The notes under the pieces: generated by a model
What the model saw: the letters and a program-made list of their open reading frames with translations, nothing else
Databases searched by the model: none
Told to the model about the DNA's origin: nothing
Made by a program: the position numbers and the translations under genes
In this document: one piece after another, positions 1 to 10,300 of the stretch
Numbering within the stretch: the first letter of the stretch is position 1
How the letters are laid out: every line of letters starts with the position of its first letter
Assembly: GCA_965227945.1 (NCBI GenBank)
Contig: CBDDGQ010000006.1
Location: forward strand, 1,674,001-1,738,000
Length of the DNA stretch: 64,000 bases
Direction: 5' to 3'
Origin: Azorhizobium sp965227945
GTDB taxonomy: Bacteria; Pseudomonadota; Alphaproteobacteria; Rhizobiales; Xanthobacteraceae

Positions 1-1
1 C

Positions 2-1030
2 CATGCCCGCGCCGACGACGCCAAGCAGCGGGTGCCGCTGGCCAAGGCGCGCGAAAACGCCCTGCGACTGGATTTCGCCGGCACCGTGCCGCCCAAGCCC
101 AGCTTCCTCGGCACCAAGGTGTTCGAGGATTACGACCTCGCGGACCTGGTGCCCTATATCGACTGGTCGCCCTTCTTCGCCTCGTGGGAACTGGCGGGGC
201 GCTATCCGGCGATCCTTCAGGACGAGAAGGTAGGCGAGGCGGCCCGATCCCTGTTCGCGGACGCCCAGGCCATGCTGGCCAAGATCGTCGAGGAGAAGTG
301 GGTCACCGCCCGCGCGGTGATCGGCTTCTGGCCGGCCAATGCGGAAGGCGACGACATCGTCCTGTTCCGCGACGACACCCGAAAGACCCCGCTCGCCACC
401 CTGCACACCCTGCGCCAGCAATTGGCGCGCCGGGAAGGCCGCTACAATCTGGCCCTGGCGGATTTCGTGGCGCCGCTGGAGACCGGCCTGCCGGACTATA
501 TGGGCGGCTTTGCCGTCACCACCGGCATTGGCGAGCAGGCGCGGTCCGACGCCTTCAAGGCCGCCAATGACGATTATTCCGCCATCCTGTTCAAGGCGCT
601 GACCGATCGCTTGGCCGAAGCCCTGGCCGAGCGCATGCACCATCGCGTGCGGCGCGAATTCTGGGGCTATGCGGCGGACGAGGCGCTGGGGCCGGACGAT
701 CTGATCGCCGAGAAGTACCAGGGCATCCGCCCGGCGCCGGGCTATCCGGCCCAGCCGGACCATACCGAGAAGGGCACGCTGTTCACCCTTCTGGACGCCA
801 CCGCAAAGATCGGCCTGGAACTCACCGAGAGCTATGCCATGTGGCCGGGGGCTGCGGTGTCGGGGCTGTATTTCGCCCATCCGCAGAGCGCCTATTTCGG
901 CGTCGGCCGCATCGAGCGCGATCAGGTGGAAGACTATGCCGCCCGCAAGGGCTGGACGGTGGCGCAGGGCGAGCGCTGGCTGGCCCCGATCCTGAACTAC
1001 GACCCGGCCCGGCGCGCTGCGGCGGAGTGA
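2..1030 (+). CDS. metH: cobalamin-dependent methionine synthase, C-terminal part (partial)
   Basis: This is the carboxy end of cytosolic MetH, which transfers a methyl group from methyltetrahydrofolate to homocysteine through cobalamin. The frame is open from base 2, so the gene starts upstream of the window and about 340 residues are seen. They cover the AdoMet-binding reactivation domain: the RPAPGYPAQPDH segment carries the RxxxGY AdoMet motif, followed by ESYAMWPGAAVSGLYFAHP and YFGVGRI, all hallmarks of this domain. The domain reductively remethylates oxidised cob(II)alamin. The end WLAPILNYDP is the usual MetH terminus, so the 3' end is intact. The homocysteine, folate and B12 domains lie outside the window. 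Confidence 0.95.
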   Translation, partial: HARADDAKQRVPLAKARENALRLDFAGTVPPKPSFLGTKVFEDYDLADLVPYIDWSPFFASWELAGRYPAILQDEKVGEAARSLFADAQAMLAKIVEEKWVTARAVIGFWPANAEGDDIVLFRDDTRKTPLATLHTLRQQLARREGRYNLALADFVAPLETGLPDYMGGFAVTTGIGEQARSDAFKAANDDYSAILFKALTDRLAEALAERMHHRVRREFWGYAADEALGPDDLIAEKYQGIRPAPGYPAQPDHTEKGTLFTLLDATAKIGLELTESYAMWPGAAVSGLYFAHPQSAYFGVGRIERDQVEDYAARKGWTVAQGERWLAPILNYDPARRAAAE

Positions 1031-1124
1031 GGCGCCGCCATTGGGCGCGTCTCTTCTTCCACATCCAGCAGGTCACATGGGGCGCCGCGCTCCGCCGCCT
1101 GTGCCCCGTCCCGCGATACTGCGG

Positions 1125-1992
1125 ACGGGCCGGAGCATCCGTTCCTGGCGCAGAAGCAGGCCTTGCTGGATCACTATGTAAGGCAGGGGTATGCGGTGGT
1201 CGCCACCGATTACCAGGGCCTTGGAGCACCGGGCCTGCCGTCGTTTCTCCAAGGCGCCATCGAGGCACACGGCGCGCTCGATATCCTGCGCGCGGCGCGG
1301 CAGATCGAGCCGGCGCTCGGCACGCGCTATGTGGTCATTGGCCACTCGCAAGGCGGCCAGGCGAGGCTCTTCACCGCCACGCTCGGTCGCGGCTATACGC
1401 CGGAACTGGCGCCGTTGGGCACCGTCGCCTTCGCGCCGGCCTCCCACATCGCCGACAGGCTGCACGCCATGGTGAGCGGCACTGAGCCCTCATCGCGGCT
1501 TGGCTAGTCTATGCCATGTATGTGCTGGAATCCTTCACCTCGAACCATCCTGCCGTCGATGTGCCGCGCCTCCTCACGCCGCAGGCCATCGCCCACCTCT
1601 CGGAAACGCGCGACCGCTGCATCACCGTGACCGTGACCAAAAGCTATTGGTCGCGGGCGATTCCAAAGGATCAGTTCCTGCCGGGCGCCAACCTGTCGGT
1701 GGAGGATGTGGTCGCCGCCGCGAACGATCTGGCGCTGCTGCGCCTTTCGACACCCACCTTCATCGCCCAGGGCGGGCAGGACGACACCGTCTTGCCGGCC
1801 TGGACGGATGCGGTCGTGCGGCGCCTCTGCGCCAGCGGGGTTTCTGTGACCTATGCGACCTATCCGGAAAAGACCCACGAGACGGTGGTGGATGCCGGTG
1901 CGCTGGCGGCGCAGGCCTTCGTGGCGGCGCTGTTTGCCGGACGGCCTCCGGCGGCCAATTGCGCAGACATGCCGCACGCCGCACCGCTGTGA
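1125..1992 (+). pseudogene. secretory lipase (LIP family) remnant, truncated and frameshifted
   Basis: Two frames together read as one alpha/beta-hydrolase of the secretory lipase type. The first part (about 1125-1507) holds the GYAVVATDYQGLG strand and the nucleophile elbow GHSQGGQ. The second part (about 1495-1992) holds AWLVYAMYVLESF, the acid-loop segment GGQDDTVLP and a KTHETVV segment for the catalytic His. Frame 1 has a stop at 1483 and frame 2 stops at 1505, so a small indel near 1483-1507 splits the gene. The amino end is also missing: no signal peptide or start is seen before the segment APSRDTADGPEHPFLAQ (read from about 1095), where intact relatives carry a further 100 or so residues. 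It is probably non-functional, unless the shift is a sequencing error. Confidence 0.75.
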
Positions 1993-2063
1993 TCGGCAGC
2001 GCGGGCGCCTTGATCCCCTGACTGCAGGTTCATCCAGTTCGAAAGAGCCGCGAGCTTGGCCGT

Positions 2064-2100
2064 CCCATACCCGCGCCGCTGAAGGCGGCGCGGGTATGGG
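2064..2100 (-). terminator. strong hairpin 3' of guaB
   Basis: A perfect 16-bp stem (2064-2079 with 2085-2100) encloses a 5-base loop. It starts six bases beyond the guaB stop and lies between guaB and the convergent lipase remnant. There is no clear T-tract on either strand, so it may act as an RNA-stabilising hairpin or a bidirectional terminator. Confidence 0.55.
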
Positions 2101-2105
2101 GAAGA

Positions 2106-3611
<1,506 letters not shown>

Positions 3612-3949
3612 CACCAACTCCTGGTCGCGGACCCACCTCGCCGGAGGTGGCACGCTGAGACGGGATCGAGACGCGCGACCGGTGCCGCATGACGCTTCGA
3701 GTTGGCAGTGGCGGATACCATGGGCGGACGACGAATAGAAGACCTCAGCGACGCTTTCGCCATGCGTGGGACGCAAGGTCGAACCGTGTCCAGTGGGGTG
3801 CTCGGGCTCGATGCGAGGAAAATCGAGCCATCGCTGCGGAGCGACAGGATCGGGCGATGTGCGCGCTGTGTGCTTCCCTCCGCCCCGATCGCGCTTTAGG
3901 GTCCGGCCTCCCGCCGCGTCGCGGGGACGATTTGCGCGGACCCCTTGCC
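3612..3949. other. divergent intergenic region guaB / nnrU-like gene
   Basis: This 338-bp stretch separates two divergent genes and must hold both promoters. I see no convincing sigma-70 boxes, no hairpin with a T-tract and no conserved small ORF. A guaB reading frame extends into it without family similarity. Confidence 0.5.
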
Positions 3950-4519
3950 ATGCCCATGATGCTCCTCGGCCTTGTGCTTTTCCTCGGCGTCCATGTGGTC
4001 ACCAGCCTGCGCGGCGTGCGCGCCGGCCTGATCGCGCAGGTGGGGGAGGGGGCCTACAAGGGCTTCTATTCGCTGCTCTCGGCTTCCGGCCTGCTGCTCA
4101 CCGCTTATGGCTTCGGGCTGTGGCGCGCTGCCGGGTCCCCCGATCTGTGGACGCCGCCGCCGGCCATGCGGCACGTCACCATGGGCCTTATGCTGCTGGC
4201 CTGTTTCGCGCTGGTCGCCGCTTATGTGCCGAGCCATATTCGCGCGAAGCTCAAGCACCCGATGCTGGTGGGCGTGAAGATCTGGGCCCTGGCGCACCTG
4301 TTGTCCAATGGCGACGTGGCCTCCATCGTCCTGTTCGGTGCCGTTCTGGCCTGGGCGGTCTATGACCGGATCTCGGTCAAGCGCCGCGGCCTGCCGCTGC
4401 CGGTGGCCCCCGCCGGCTGGGGCGGCGACATCGCGGTGGTGGTCGGCGGCATCATTCTGTATCTGGCCCTCGCCTTCATCTTCCACCCCTATGTGGTGGG
4501 CGTACCGGTGATGGGTTGA
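3950..4519 (+). CDS. NnrU family membrane protein
   Basis: This 189-residue integral membrane protein resembles the NnrU family, which is named for a gene linked to nitrite and nitric-oxide metabolism but is widespread with unclear biochemical function. It has five to six hydrophobic segments. Family-type features are the early LFLGVHVVTSLRG segment, the GFYSLLSASGLLLTAYGFG helix and a central HPMLVGVKIWALAHLLSNGD motif. The ATG at 3950 was chosen because the conserved region begins at once after it. It precedes panB by 37 bp on the same strand and may be cotranscribed. No denitrification genes are nearby, so the name does not establish a role in nitric-oxide metabolism here. Confidence 0.85.
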   Translation: MPMMLLGLVLFLGVHVVTSLRGVRAGLIAQVGEGAYKGFYSLLSASGLLLTAYGFGLWRAAGSPDLWTPPPAMRHVTMGLMLLACFALVAAYVPSHIRAKLKHPMLVGVKIWALAHLLSNGDVASIVLFGAVLAWAVYDRISVKRRGLPLPVAPAGWGGDIAVVVGGIILYLALAFIFHPYVVGVPVMG

Positions 4520-4556
4520 AGCCCGAACGGGCAGCCGTAAGAAAGGGAGACGTGCC

Positions 4557-5387
4557 ATGTCCATTCAAGCCGAGACCCGCCGGGTCACCGCGCCGGAAAT
4601 CCGCGCGCGCAAGGGGGGCGATCCCATCGTCAGCCTGACCTCCTATCATGCGCACACGGCCCAGCTGCTGGATCGCCATGTGGACGTGATCCTGGTGGGC
4701 GACAGCCTCGGCATGGTCATGCATGGCCTGGAGACCACCGTGCCGGTGACGGTAGAGATGATGATCGTGCACGGCCGCGCCGTGGTGCGTGGCACCAAGC
4801 GGGCGTTGATCGTGGTGGATCTGCCGTTCGGCAGCTATGAGGCCAGCCCGGTGGAGGCGTTCCACACCGCTGCCCGCGTGCTGAAGGAAACCGGCGCCGG
4901 GGCGATCAAGCTGGAAGGCGGGCGCCGCATGGCGGAAACCGTGCGCTTCCTGGTGGATCGCGGCGTCCCGGTGATGGGCCATGTGGGCCTCACGCCGCAG
5001 GCCATCAACACGCTGGGCTCGTTCAAGGCCCGCGGCCGCGACGATGCGGAAGCCGACGAGATCCTGGCCGATGCCCATGCGGTGGCGGAGGCCGGGGCCT
5101 TCTCCATCGTGCTGGAGGCCATTGCCGAGCCGCTGGCCCGCCGCATCACCCAAGAGGTCGCCACGCCCACCATCGGCATCGGCGGCAGCCCGGCCTGCGA
5201 CGGCCAGATCCTGGTGCTGGAAGACATGCTGGGTCTGGCCCCGCGGGTGCCGAAATTCGTCAAGCGCTATGCGGAACTGGGTCCGGCCATCGAGGAAGCG
5301 GTGGCGACCTATGCGCAGGAAGTGCGCGCCCGCACCTTCCCGGCGGCGGAGCATGTCTACGCACCGCGGGTGAAGAAGGTCTCGTGA
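4557..5387 (+). CDS. panB: 3-methyl-2-oxobutanoate hydroxymethyltransferase
   Basis: PanB adds a hydroxymethyl group from 5,10-methylenetetrahydrofolate to alpha-ketoisovalerate to form ketopantoate, the first step of pantothenate synthesis. The 276-residue protein matches the family length. The substrate and Mg-binding segment VGDSLGMVMHG (Asp49) and the later KLEGG and GHVGLTPQ segments are clear. A GGGAGA ribosome-binding site lies just before the ATG. panC is not adjacent. The stop overlaps the GTG start of the beta-lactamase gene in a GTGA, which implies coupled translation. Confidence 0.96.
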   Translation: MSIQAETRRVTAPEIRARKGGDPIVSLTSYHAHTAQLLDRHVDVILVGDSLGMVMHGLETTVPVTVEMMIVHGRAVVRGTKRALIVVDLPFGSYEASPVEAFHTAARVLKETGAGAIKLEGGRRMAETVRFLVDRGVPVMGHVGLTPQAINTLGSFKARGRDDAEADEILADAHAVAEAGAFSIVLEAIAEPLARRITQEVATPTIGIGGSPACDGQILVLEDMLGLAPRVPKFVKRYAELGPAIEEAVATYAQEVRARTFPAAEHVYAPRVKKVS

Positions 5388-6220
5388 GCCATCCGGCGCG
5401 CCCGGCGCTGACGCTGGCCGGCATCGCTTTGGCGATGCTGGCGGGCGTTGCGCTGGGCAGCGCCCCGGCGGCCGCGGCCGATTGCCTGCTGGTGACCGAT
5501 GCCCAGACTCGCACGGTGCTGGCCCAATCGGGCGGGGCGTGCGTCGCGCGCCAGTCCCCCTTCTCCACCTTCAAGATCGCCATCAGCCTGATGGGCTATG
5601 ACGCCGGCCTGCTGCAAAGCGCCACCGCGCCGGTGCTGGAGACCGCGCCGGGGCTCGCCGACTGGAACGCGGCGTGGCGGGGGCCGCAGACGCCGCAAAG
5701 CTGGATGCGGCTGTCCGTGGTGTGGTTTTCCCAGGTGCTCACCCGTCGCCTCGGCGCGGAGCGCTTTGCAGCCTACGTGCATGATTTTCGCTACGGCAAT
5801 GAGTCCGTGGGCGGGGTGACGGGCGCGCCGGACGCGCTGACCAGTGCCTGGCTGGCGTCCTCGCTGGCCATCTCGCCGCGCGAGCAGGTGGACTTTCTGC
5901 GTCGCATGCTGGGGGGACAGCTTCCGGTCTCGGCCCAAGCCGTGACCAAGACCATCGCCTTGCTGAAGCAGGACGAAGCGCCCGCGGGGTGGAGCCTGTT
6001 CGGCAAGACCGGCTCGGGCTCGGCCCGCCGGCCCGATGGCACGGTCGACGCCCATCGCCCCATGGGCTGGTTCGTGGGCTGGGCGGAGAAAGGCGGCCGC
6101 ACCTTGATCTTCGCGCGGTTCACCGGGCTCGATATGCCGTCCGCCGAGCCGCTGGGGCTGGTGGCGCGGCGGCAGGCGCTGGTGGCGCTGGAGCCGGTGC
6201 TCCGCGCACACACGCCCTGA
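5384..6220 (+). CDS. class D (OXA-type) beta-lactamase family protein
   Basis: This 278-residue exported protein has every class D serine beta-lactamase motif in order. A signal peptide covers about residues 1-32 and ends in AAAA. The active-site STFK is at 61-64, SVV at 111-113, YGN at 137-139, the Trp of the omega region at 156, and KTG at 208-210. It is predicted to be a periplasmic serine hydrolase of beta-lactams, although some chromosomal family members are poor enzymes. The start is a GTG inside the panB stop (GTGA overlap), and the BenE-type transporter follows 22 bp later. Base composition resembles its neighbours, so recent transfer is not indicated. The family call is firm, but substrate range cannot be told from sequence. 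Confidence 0.9.
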   Translation: MSHPARPALTLAGIALAMLAGVALGSAPAAAADCLLVTDAQTRTVLAQSGGACVARQSPFSTFKIAISLMGYDAGLLQSATAPVLETAPGLADWNAAWRGPQTPQSWMRLSVVWFSQVLTRRLGAERFAAYVHDFRYGNESVGGVTGAPDALTSAWLASSLAISPREQVDFLRRMLGGQLPVSAQAVTKTIALLKQDEAPAGWSLFGKTGSGSARRPDGTVDAHRPMGWFVGWAEKGGRTLIFARFTGLDMPSAEPLGLVARRQALVALEPVLRAHTP

Positions 6221-6242
6221 GGGAGCGGCCAAGGGAGGGCCC

Positions 6243-7421
6243 ATGCGCCTGTCGGTGATCGTCGCGGCTTTGGTGGCCGCTCTGGTGGGGTTCGGCGGCA
6301 CCTTGGCGCTTCTGCTGGCCGCCGCCCGGGCGCTCGGGGCGGATCAGGGGCAGGCCTCCTCCTGGGTGGCGGCCTGCTGCATCGCCATCGCCGCGTCGTC
6401 CGCCTATCTCAGCCTGACGTCCCGCAAACCGATCATCACCGCCTGGTCCACGCCGGGGGCGGCGCTGGTGGCGGGATTTGGCGCCGGGGTGGGAATGGAG
6501 AAGGCCGTGGGGGCCTTTCTGTTCGCCGCCGCCCTCATGCTGGCCTGCGCCGCCATCCGGCCCCTGGGCAATGTCATGGCGCGCATTCCGGTCTCGGTGG
6601 CCGCCGCCATGCTGGCAGGGGTGCTCATGCGCTTTGCCATGGCAGTGGCCGAATCGGCGACCGGGGCGCCGGTCCTCGTGCTGCCGTTGGTGGCGCTGTT
6701 CTTCCTGGTGCGACTGGCCTCCCCCAGCGCCGCGGTGCTGAGCGTGCTGGTGGCCGGAATCGCAGGGGTGTTCGCCCTGGGGCTGAACGCGCCGCTGACG
6801 GGTGAATTGGCCTTCTCGCATCTGGCGCCGATGCTGCCGGCGTTCGATGGCGCGGTGCTGCTGAGCCTGGGCCTGCCGCTGTTCATCGTCACCATGGCCT
6901 CGCAGAACCTGCCAGGGTTCGCGGTGCTTCGGGCCGCCGGCTACACGCCGCCCACCCGCGCCATCCTGGCGGTGACCGGAGGCGTGTCCGCGGTGGCGGC
7001 CGTGTTCGGTGCCCATGCCACCAACCTGGCGGCCATCACCGCCGCGCTCTGCACCGGACCCGACGCCCATCCCGATCCGGCCAAGCGCTATCTGTGCGGG
7101 CCGGTCTATGCCTTGTTCTACCTGTTGCTGGCGGCCCTGGGCGCCTCGCTGGTGGCGGTCTTCGCCGCCGTGCCGCCGGCGCTGATCGCCACCGTGGCGG
7201 GTCTTGCCCTGCTGTCTCCCCTGGTGGGCGCGCTCACCGCCGCCTTGGCGGACGAGGGCGGGCGGCTGGCGGCGGTCGCCACCTTCGCCACCACGGTGTC
7301 CGGCATCTCGGCCCTGGGGCTGGGGGCGCCGGTCTGGGGGTTGGCGGTGGGCCTTGTCGTTCTGGCGCTTGACGCGATCGTGGGGAAAAAACGGCAAAAA
7401 TCGGTGCATTTGCCACGATGA
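6243..7421 (+). CDS. BenE-type benzoate/aromatic-acid membrane transporter
   Basis: This 392-residue inner-membrane protein has about 11-12 hydrophobic helices, as expected for the BenE family of proton-coupled benzoate transporters. The ITAWSTPGAALVAGFG segment near residues 60-80, the central LPLFIVTMASQNLPGFAVLRAAGY helix with its loop, and GAHATNLAAITAALCTG are strong family signatures. The start ATG at 6243 follows GGGAGG. It sits close behind the beta-lactamase gene, probably in one transcript with panB. No benzoate catabolic genes are in the window, so the real substrate is open. Confidence 0.85.
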   Translation: MRLSVIVAALVAALVGFGGTLALLLAAARALGADQGQASSWVAACCIAIAASSAYLSLTSRKPIITAWSTPGAALVAGFGAGVGMEKAVGAFLFAAALMLACAAIRPLGNVMARIPVSVAAAMLAGVLMRFAMAVAESATGAPVLVLPLVALFFLVRLASPSAAVLSVLVAGIAGVFALGLNAPLTGELAFSHLAPMLPAFDGAVLLSLGLPLFIVTMASQNLPGFAVLRAAGYTPPTRAILAVTGGVSAVAAVFGAHATNLAAITAALCTGPDAHPDPAKRYLCGPVYALFYLLLAALGASLVAVFAAVPPALIATVAGLALLSPLVGALTAALADEGGRLAAVATFATTVSGISALGLGAPVWGLAVGLVVLALDAIVGKKRQKSVHLPR

Positions 7422-7453
7422 GGCCGCATGGATAACTTACCGGCCCTTGCCTG

Positions 7454-7473
7454 GCCCCCGTTGCATCGGGGGC
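7454..7473 (+). terminator. hairpin between the benE-like gene and the yfgM-like gene
   Basis: The arms GCCCCCG (7454-7460) and CGGGGGC (7467-7473) pair perfectly around a 6-base loop, and the flanking TTGC and AAG may extend the stem imperfectly. No T-tract follows. It lies 33 bp after the transporter stop, so a termination role is plausible. Confidence 0.4.
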
Positions 7474-7502
7474 AAGCGGGCGGCCGCGCGTTTGGACTTT
7501 GA

Positions 7503-8285
7503 ATGACTGACATTTTTCACGAGATCGACGAGGACCTGAGGCGCGAGCGTTTCCGCCGGCTGTGGGACCGATTCGGCATCTATCTCATCATCGCGGTTGT
7601 CCTGGTGATTGCTGGTACTGCCGGCTACAGCGGCTATCGCTGGTGGGTGCAGGAGCAGGCGCAGGCAGCCAGCGTGCGCTTCCAGGCCGCTGTGAAGCTG
7701 GCCGATGCGGGCCAGCACCAGGAAGCGGAAGCCGCCTTCACCGCCCTGGCGAAAGATGCGCCCGCCGGCTATCGGGCGCTGGCCCGCTTCCGCGCGGCCG
7801 GTGAACTGGCCACCCGCAATGCCGCGGCAGGCGTCGCCGCCTTCGATGCACTGGCGGCGGACGCCAGCCTGACCGCGATCGAGCGCGACCTCGCCCGCAT
7901 CCGCGCCGCGCTCATCCTGGTGGATACCGGCACCGTGGCGGACGTGCAGCAGCGCGTGCAGGCCATTGCCGACGGGCAGAGCCCCCTGCGCCATGCGGCA
8001 CGCGAACTGGTGGCTCTGGCGCAATATCGCGCCGGCGATCTGCCGGCCACCAATGCCACCGCCACCGCCATTCTCGCCGATCCCGAGGCGCCCTCAGGGG
8101 TGCGCTCGCGGGCTGAGCTGCTGCGCACCCTGAGTGCGCCAGTGGCCGCGACCTCCCCCGCCTCGACGGGACCCTCGACCCCTGCGGCTCCGGCCGTTGT
8201 GGCCCCGTCTGTGCCCGCTCCGGCTCCGGCCGAGAACTCTCCCGTGCCGCCGGCACCCGCCGCCGGCACTCCCGCCACGCAATGA
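7503..8285 (+). CDS. YfgM-like TPR membrane protein
   Basis: This 260-residue bitopic inner-membrane protein has a short acidic cytoplasmic start, one transmembrane helix at about 26-44, and a periplasmic helical repeat region of TPR type (for example AGQHQEAEAAFTALAKDAPAGYRALARFRAAGE). It ends in a Pro/Ala/Thr-rich tail from about residue 210. This architecture and the place just before der match YfgM, an ancillary partner of the SecYEG translocon that helps periplasmic chaperoning. The function here is by homology of architecture and context only. The stop is followed at once by the small lipoprotein gene. Confidence 0.75.
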   Translation: MTDIFHEIDEDLRRERFRRLWDRFGIYLIIAVVLVIAGTAGYSGYRWWVQEQAQAASVRFQAAVKLADAGQHQEAEAAFTALAKDAPAGYRALARFRAAGELATRNAAAGVAAFDALAADASLTAIERDLARIRAALILVDTGTVADVQQRVQAIADGQSPLRHAARELVALAQYRAGDLPATNATATAILADPEAPSGVRSRAELLRTLSAPVAATSPASTGPSTPAAPAVVAPSVPAPAPAENSPVPPAPAAGTPATQ

Positions 8286-8296
8286 GGAGCGCCTTC

Positions 8297-8530
8297 ATGC
8301 TTCGCGGCCGCCTTCGTATCGCCCTTGCTCTGATCCTCGCCCTTGGTGTCACCGGATGTGAGAGCCTGGATAAGTTCAATCCCTTCGGCGACCAGAAGAA
8401 GCCGTTGCCGGGCCAGCGCGCGGCGGTGTTTCCGGAAGGGGTGCCCGGGGTGGAAACCAAGGCACCGATCCTCCAGCCGAGCAATTCCAACGTGCCGGTC
8501 GGCGCCGCGCCGACGCTCAAGCCGGACTAG
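8297..8530 (+). CDS. small lipoprotein in the bamB position
   Basis: This 77-residue predicted lipoprotein has a hydrophobic signal of about 20 residues and a lipobox VTGC with Cys21. A short mature part has the segments LDKFNPFGDQKKPLPGQRAAVFPEGVPGV in sequence, then a low-complexity tail. The ATG at 8297 was chosen because GAGGAG lies seven bases upstream; an ATG at 8282 overlapping the previous stop is the alternative. In many alphaproteobacteria the gene between yfgM and der is bamB, a large beta-propeller lipoprotein whose N-terminus looks similar. Here no propeller follows. It may be a distinct small lipoprotein family or a bamB remnant. Its function is unknown. Confidence 0.75.
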   Translation: MLRGRLRIALALILALGVTGCESLDKFNPFGDQKKPLPGQRAAVFPEGVPGVETKAPILQPSNSNVPVGAAPTLKPD

Positions 8531-8591
8531 GCGGCGGCAGCCCGACGTCGGTTCCGCCGTCTGGCGCCGTTTCGCGTCCACCCCATCTTAA

Positions 8592-8628
8592 GGACGCCGG
8601 CGCGGCAGGCGCCGCGCCGCTGGCGTCC
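8592..8628 (+). terminator. GC-rich hairpin between the lipoprotein gene and der
   Basis: Two stacked stems pair 8592-8598 with 8622-8628 and 8600-8606 with 8611-8617, with an AGGC loop and small internal bulges. No T-run follows, only TCCTGATTCC. It suggests that der is transcribed at least partly from its own promoter in 8630-8700. Confidence 0.4.
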
Positions 8629-8703
8629 TCCTGATTCCTCAAGCGCCGACAAACTTGATAGAGTTTGCCGGAGCCCCTGCGCCTGCGATGAGAGCCACGC
8701 CCC

Positions 8704-10056
8704 ATGTCCTTTACCCTGGCCATCGTCGGGCGCCCCAATGTGGGCAAGTCCACCCTCTTCAACCGCCTCGTCGGCCAGAAGCTGGCGCTGGTGGATGACC
8801 GCCCCGGCGTCACCCGCGACCGCCGCGAGGGCGATGCCCGCCTCGGCGACCTGTCCTTCCGCATCGTCGATACGGCGGGTTTGGAGGAGGCCGATCCCGG
8901 CAGCCTGGAAGGCCGCATGCGGGCGCAAACCGAGACCGCCATCGGCGATGCCGACGCGCTGCTGTTCATGATCGACGCCCGTTCGGGTCTCACCCCCACC
9001 GACCACGCCTTTGCCTCCCTGGTGCGCCGGGCCGGCAAGCCGACCATTCTGGTGGCCAACAAAAGCGAAGGTCGCGGCGGCCAAGCGGGGGCGCTGGAAG
9101 CCTATAATCTCGGCCTCGGCACGCCGATTCCCCTGTCCGCCGAGCATGGCGAGGGTCTGTCCGACCTCTATGACGCCATCTGCGAGGCGTTGCCGGCCCA
9201 GACCATGCCGGTGGTGGAGGATGAGGACGATCCCGACGGCGAGCACGATCCCAACCGCCCCATCAAGGTGGCGGTGATCGGTCGGCCCAACGCCGGCAAG
9301 TCCACCCTCATCAATCGTCTGCTGGGCGAAAACCGCCTGCTGACCGGCCCCGAGGCCGGCATTACCCGCGATTCCATCGCGGTGGATGTGAACTGGAACG
9401 GGCAATTGCTGCAGGTGTTCGACACCGCCGGCCTGCGCAAGCGCGCCCGCATCGATGACAAGCTAGAAAAAATGTCGGCCACCGATGCGCTGCGGGCGCT
9501 GAAGTTTGCCGAAGTGGTGGTGGTGCTCATGGACGCCACCTGCCCGTTCGAGGAGCAGGACCTGCGGCTCGCCGATCTGGTGGCGCGGGAAGGCCGGGCC
9601 ATCGTGCTGGGCTACAACAAGTCCGATCTCGTCACCTCCGCCGCCTTCTCGCGGTTGCGGGAGGAGGCGGACCACTGGCTGCCGCAGGTGCGGGGCGTGC
9701 CCATTGTGCCGCTCTCGGGCCTCACCGGTCGCGGGCTGGAAAAATTGGTGGAGGCGATCGCGCAGACGCATGCGATCTGGAACACCCGCATCGCCACCAA
9801 CCCGCTAAACAAATTCCTGGAGAATGCCACCGACACCCATCCGCCGCCGGCGGTGTCGGGGCGGCGGGTGAAGATCCGCTACATGACCCAGGCCAAGGCG
9901 CGACCGCCCACCTTCGTGATCTTCTGCTCGCGGCCGGAAGCCATTCCCGAGAGCTATCTGCGCTATCTGACCAATGGGTTGCGCGAGACCTTCAAGCTGC
10001 CCGGGGTGCCGATCCGGCTGAATCTGCGCGAGAAGGACAACCCCTACGCCCCGTGA
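8704..10056 (+). CDS. der: ribosome biogenesis GTPase Der (EngA)
   Basis: Der is an essential GTPase needed for 50S subunit maturation. The 450-residue protein has two tandem GTPase domains: the first P-loop GRPNVGKST is at residues 9-17, the second GRPNAGKST near 197-205. A C-terminal KH-like domain includes the KIRYMTQAKARPPTFVIF segment. An acidic linker (EDEDDPDGEHD) joins the G domains. The length is slightly under the E. coli protein. The ATG start falls immediately before the first G-domain strand. It follows the yfgM-like and lipoprotein genes in the order common in proteobacteria. Confidence 0.97.
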   Translation: MSFTLAIVGRPNVGKSTLFNRLVGQKLALVDDRPGVTRDRREGDARLGDLSFRIVDTAGLEEADPGSLEGRMRAQTETAIGDADALLFMIDARSGLTPTDHAFASLVRRAGKPTILVANKSEGRGGQAGALEAYNLGLGTPIPLSAEHGEGLSDLYDAICEALPAQTMPVVEDEDDPDGEHDPNRPIKVAVIGRPNAGKSTLINRLLGENRLLTGPEAGITRDSIAVDVNWNGQLLQVFDTAGLRKRARIDDKLEKMSATDALRALKFAEVVVVLMDATCPFEEQDLRLADLVAREGRAIVLGYNKSDLVTSAAFSRLREEADHWLPQVRGVPIVPLSGLTGRGLEKLVEAIAQTHAIWNTRIATNPLNKFLENATDTHPPPAVSGRRVKIRYMTQAKARPPTFVIFCSRPEAIPESYLRYLTNGLRETFKLPGVPIRLNLREKDNPYAP

Positions 10057-10300
10057 GGCGTGGGCGTAAGGCGTGTGGCGGCATGGAGGGTTCGTTCTGG
10101 ACCTCAACCGGCGCCGGCATGCTGACCTGGTCTGATGCGGTGGATTTCGCCATCGACCTCGATGCCCGCAGCCAGGGCTACCGGGTTTTCCGTCCGGCTG
10201 GTGCCGCCTGGTCCGGCGCCAGCTGCCCCTGCGCGCTAACCGGCCGTTTACCCTAACGCGAATACCCTTGCCTCTGGAACACCAGGCGGGGAGAGCGGGC

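Noticed and set aside
3612..3776. N-terminally extended guaB reading to 3776
   Set aside because: The extra residues lack similarity to IMP dehydrogenase, and an AGGAG lies directly before the ATG at 3611.
10053..10256. Small open frame overlapping the der stop
   Set aside because: The 67-residue product has no recognisable motif and no ribosome-binding site; it looks like chance in GC-rich DNA.
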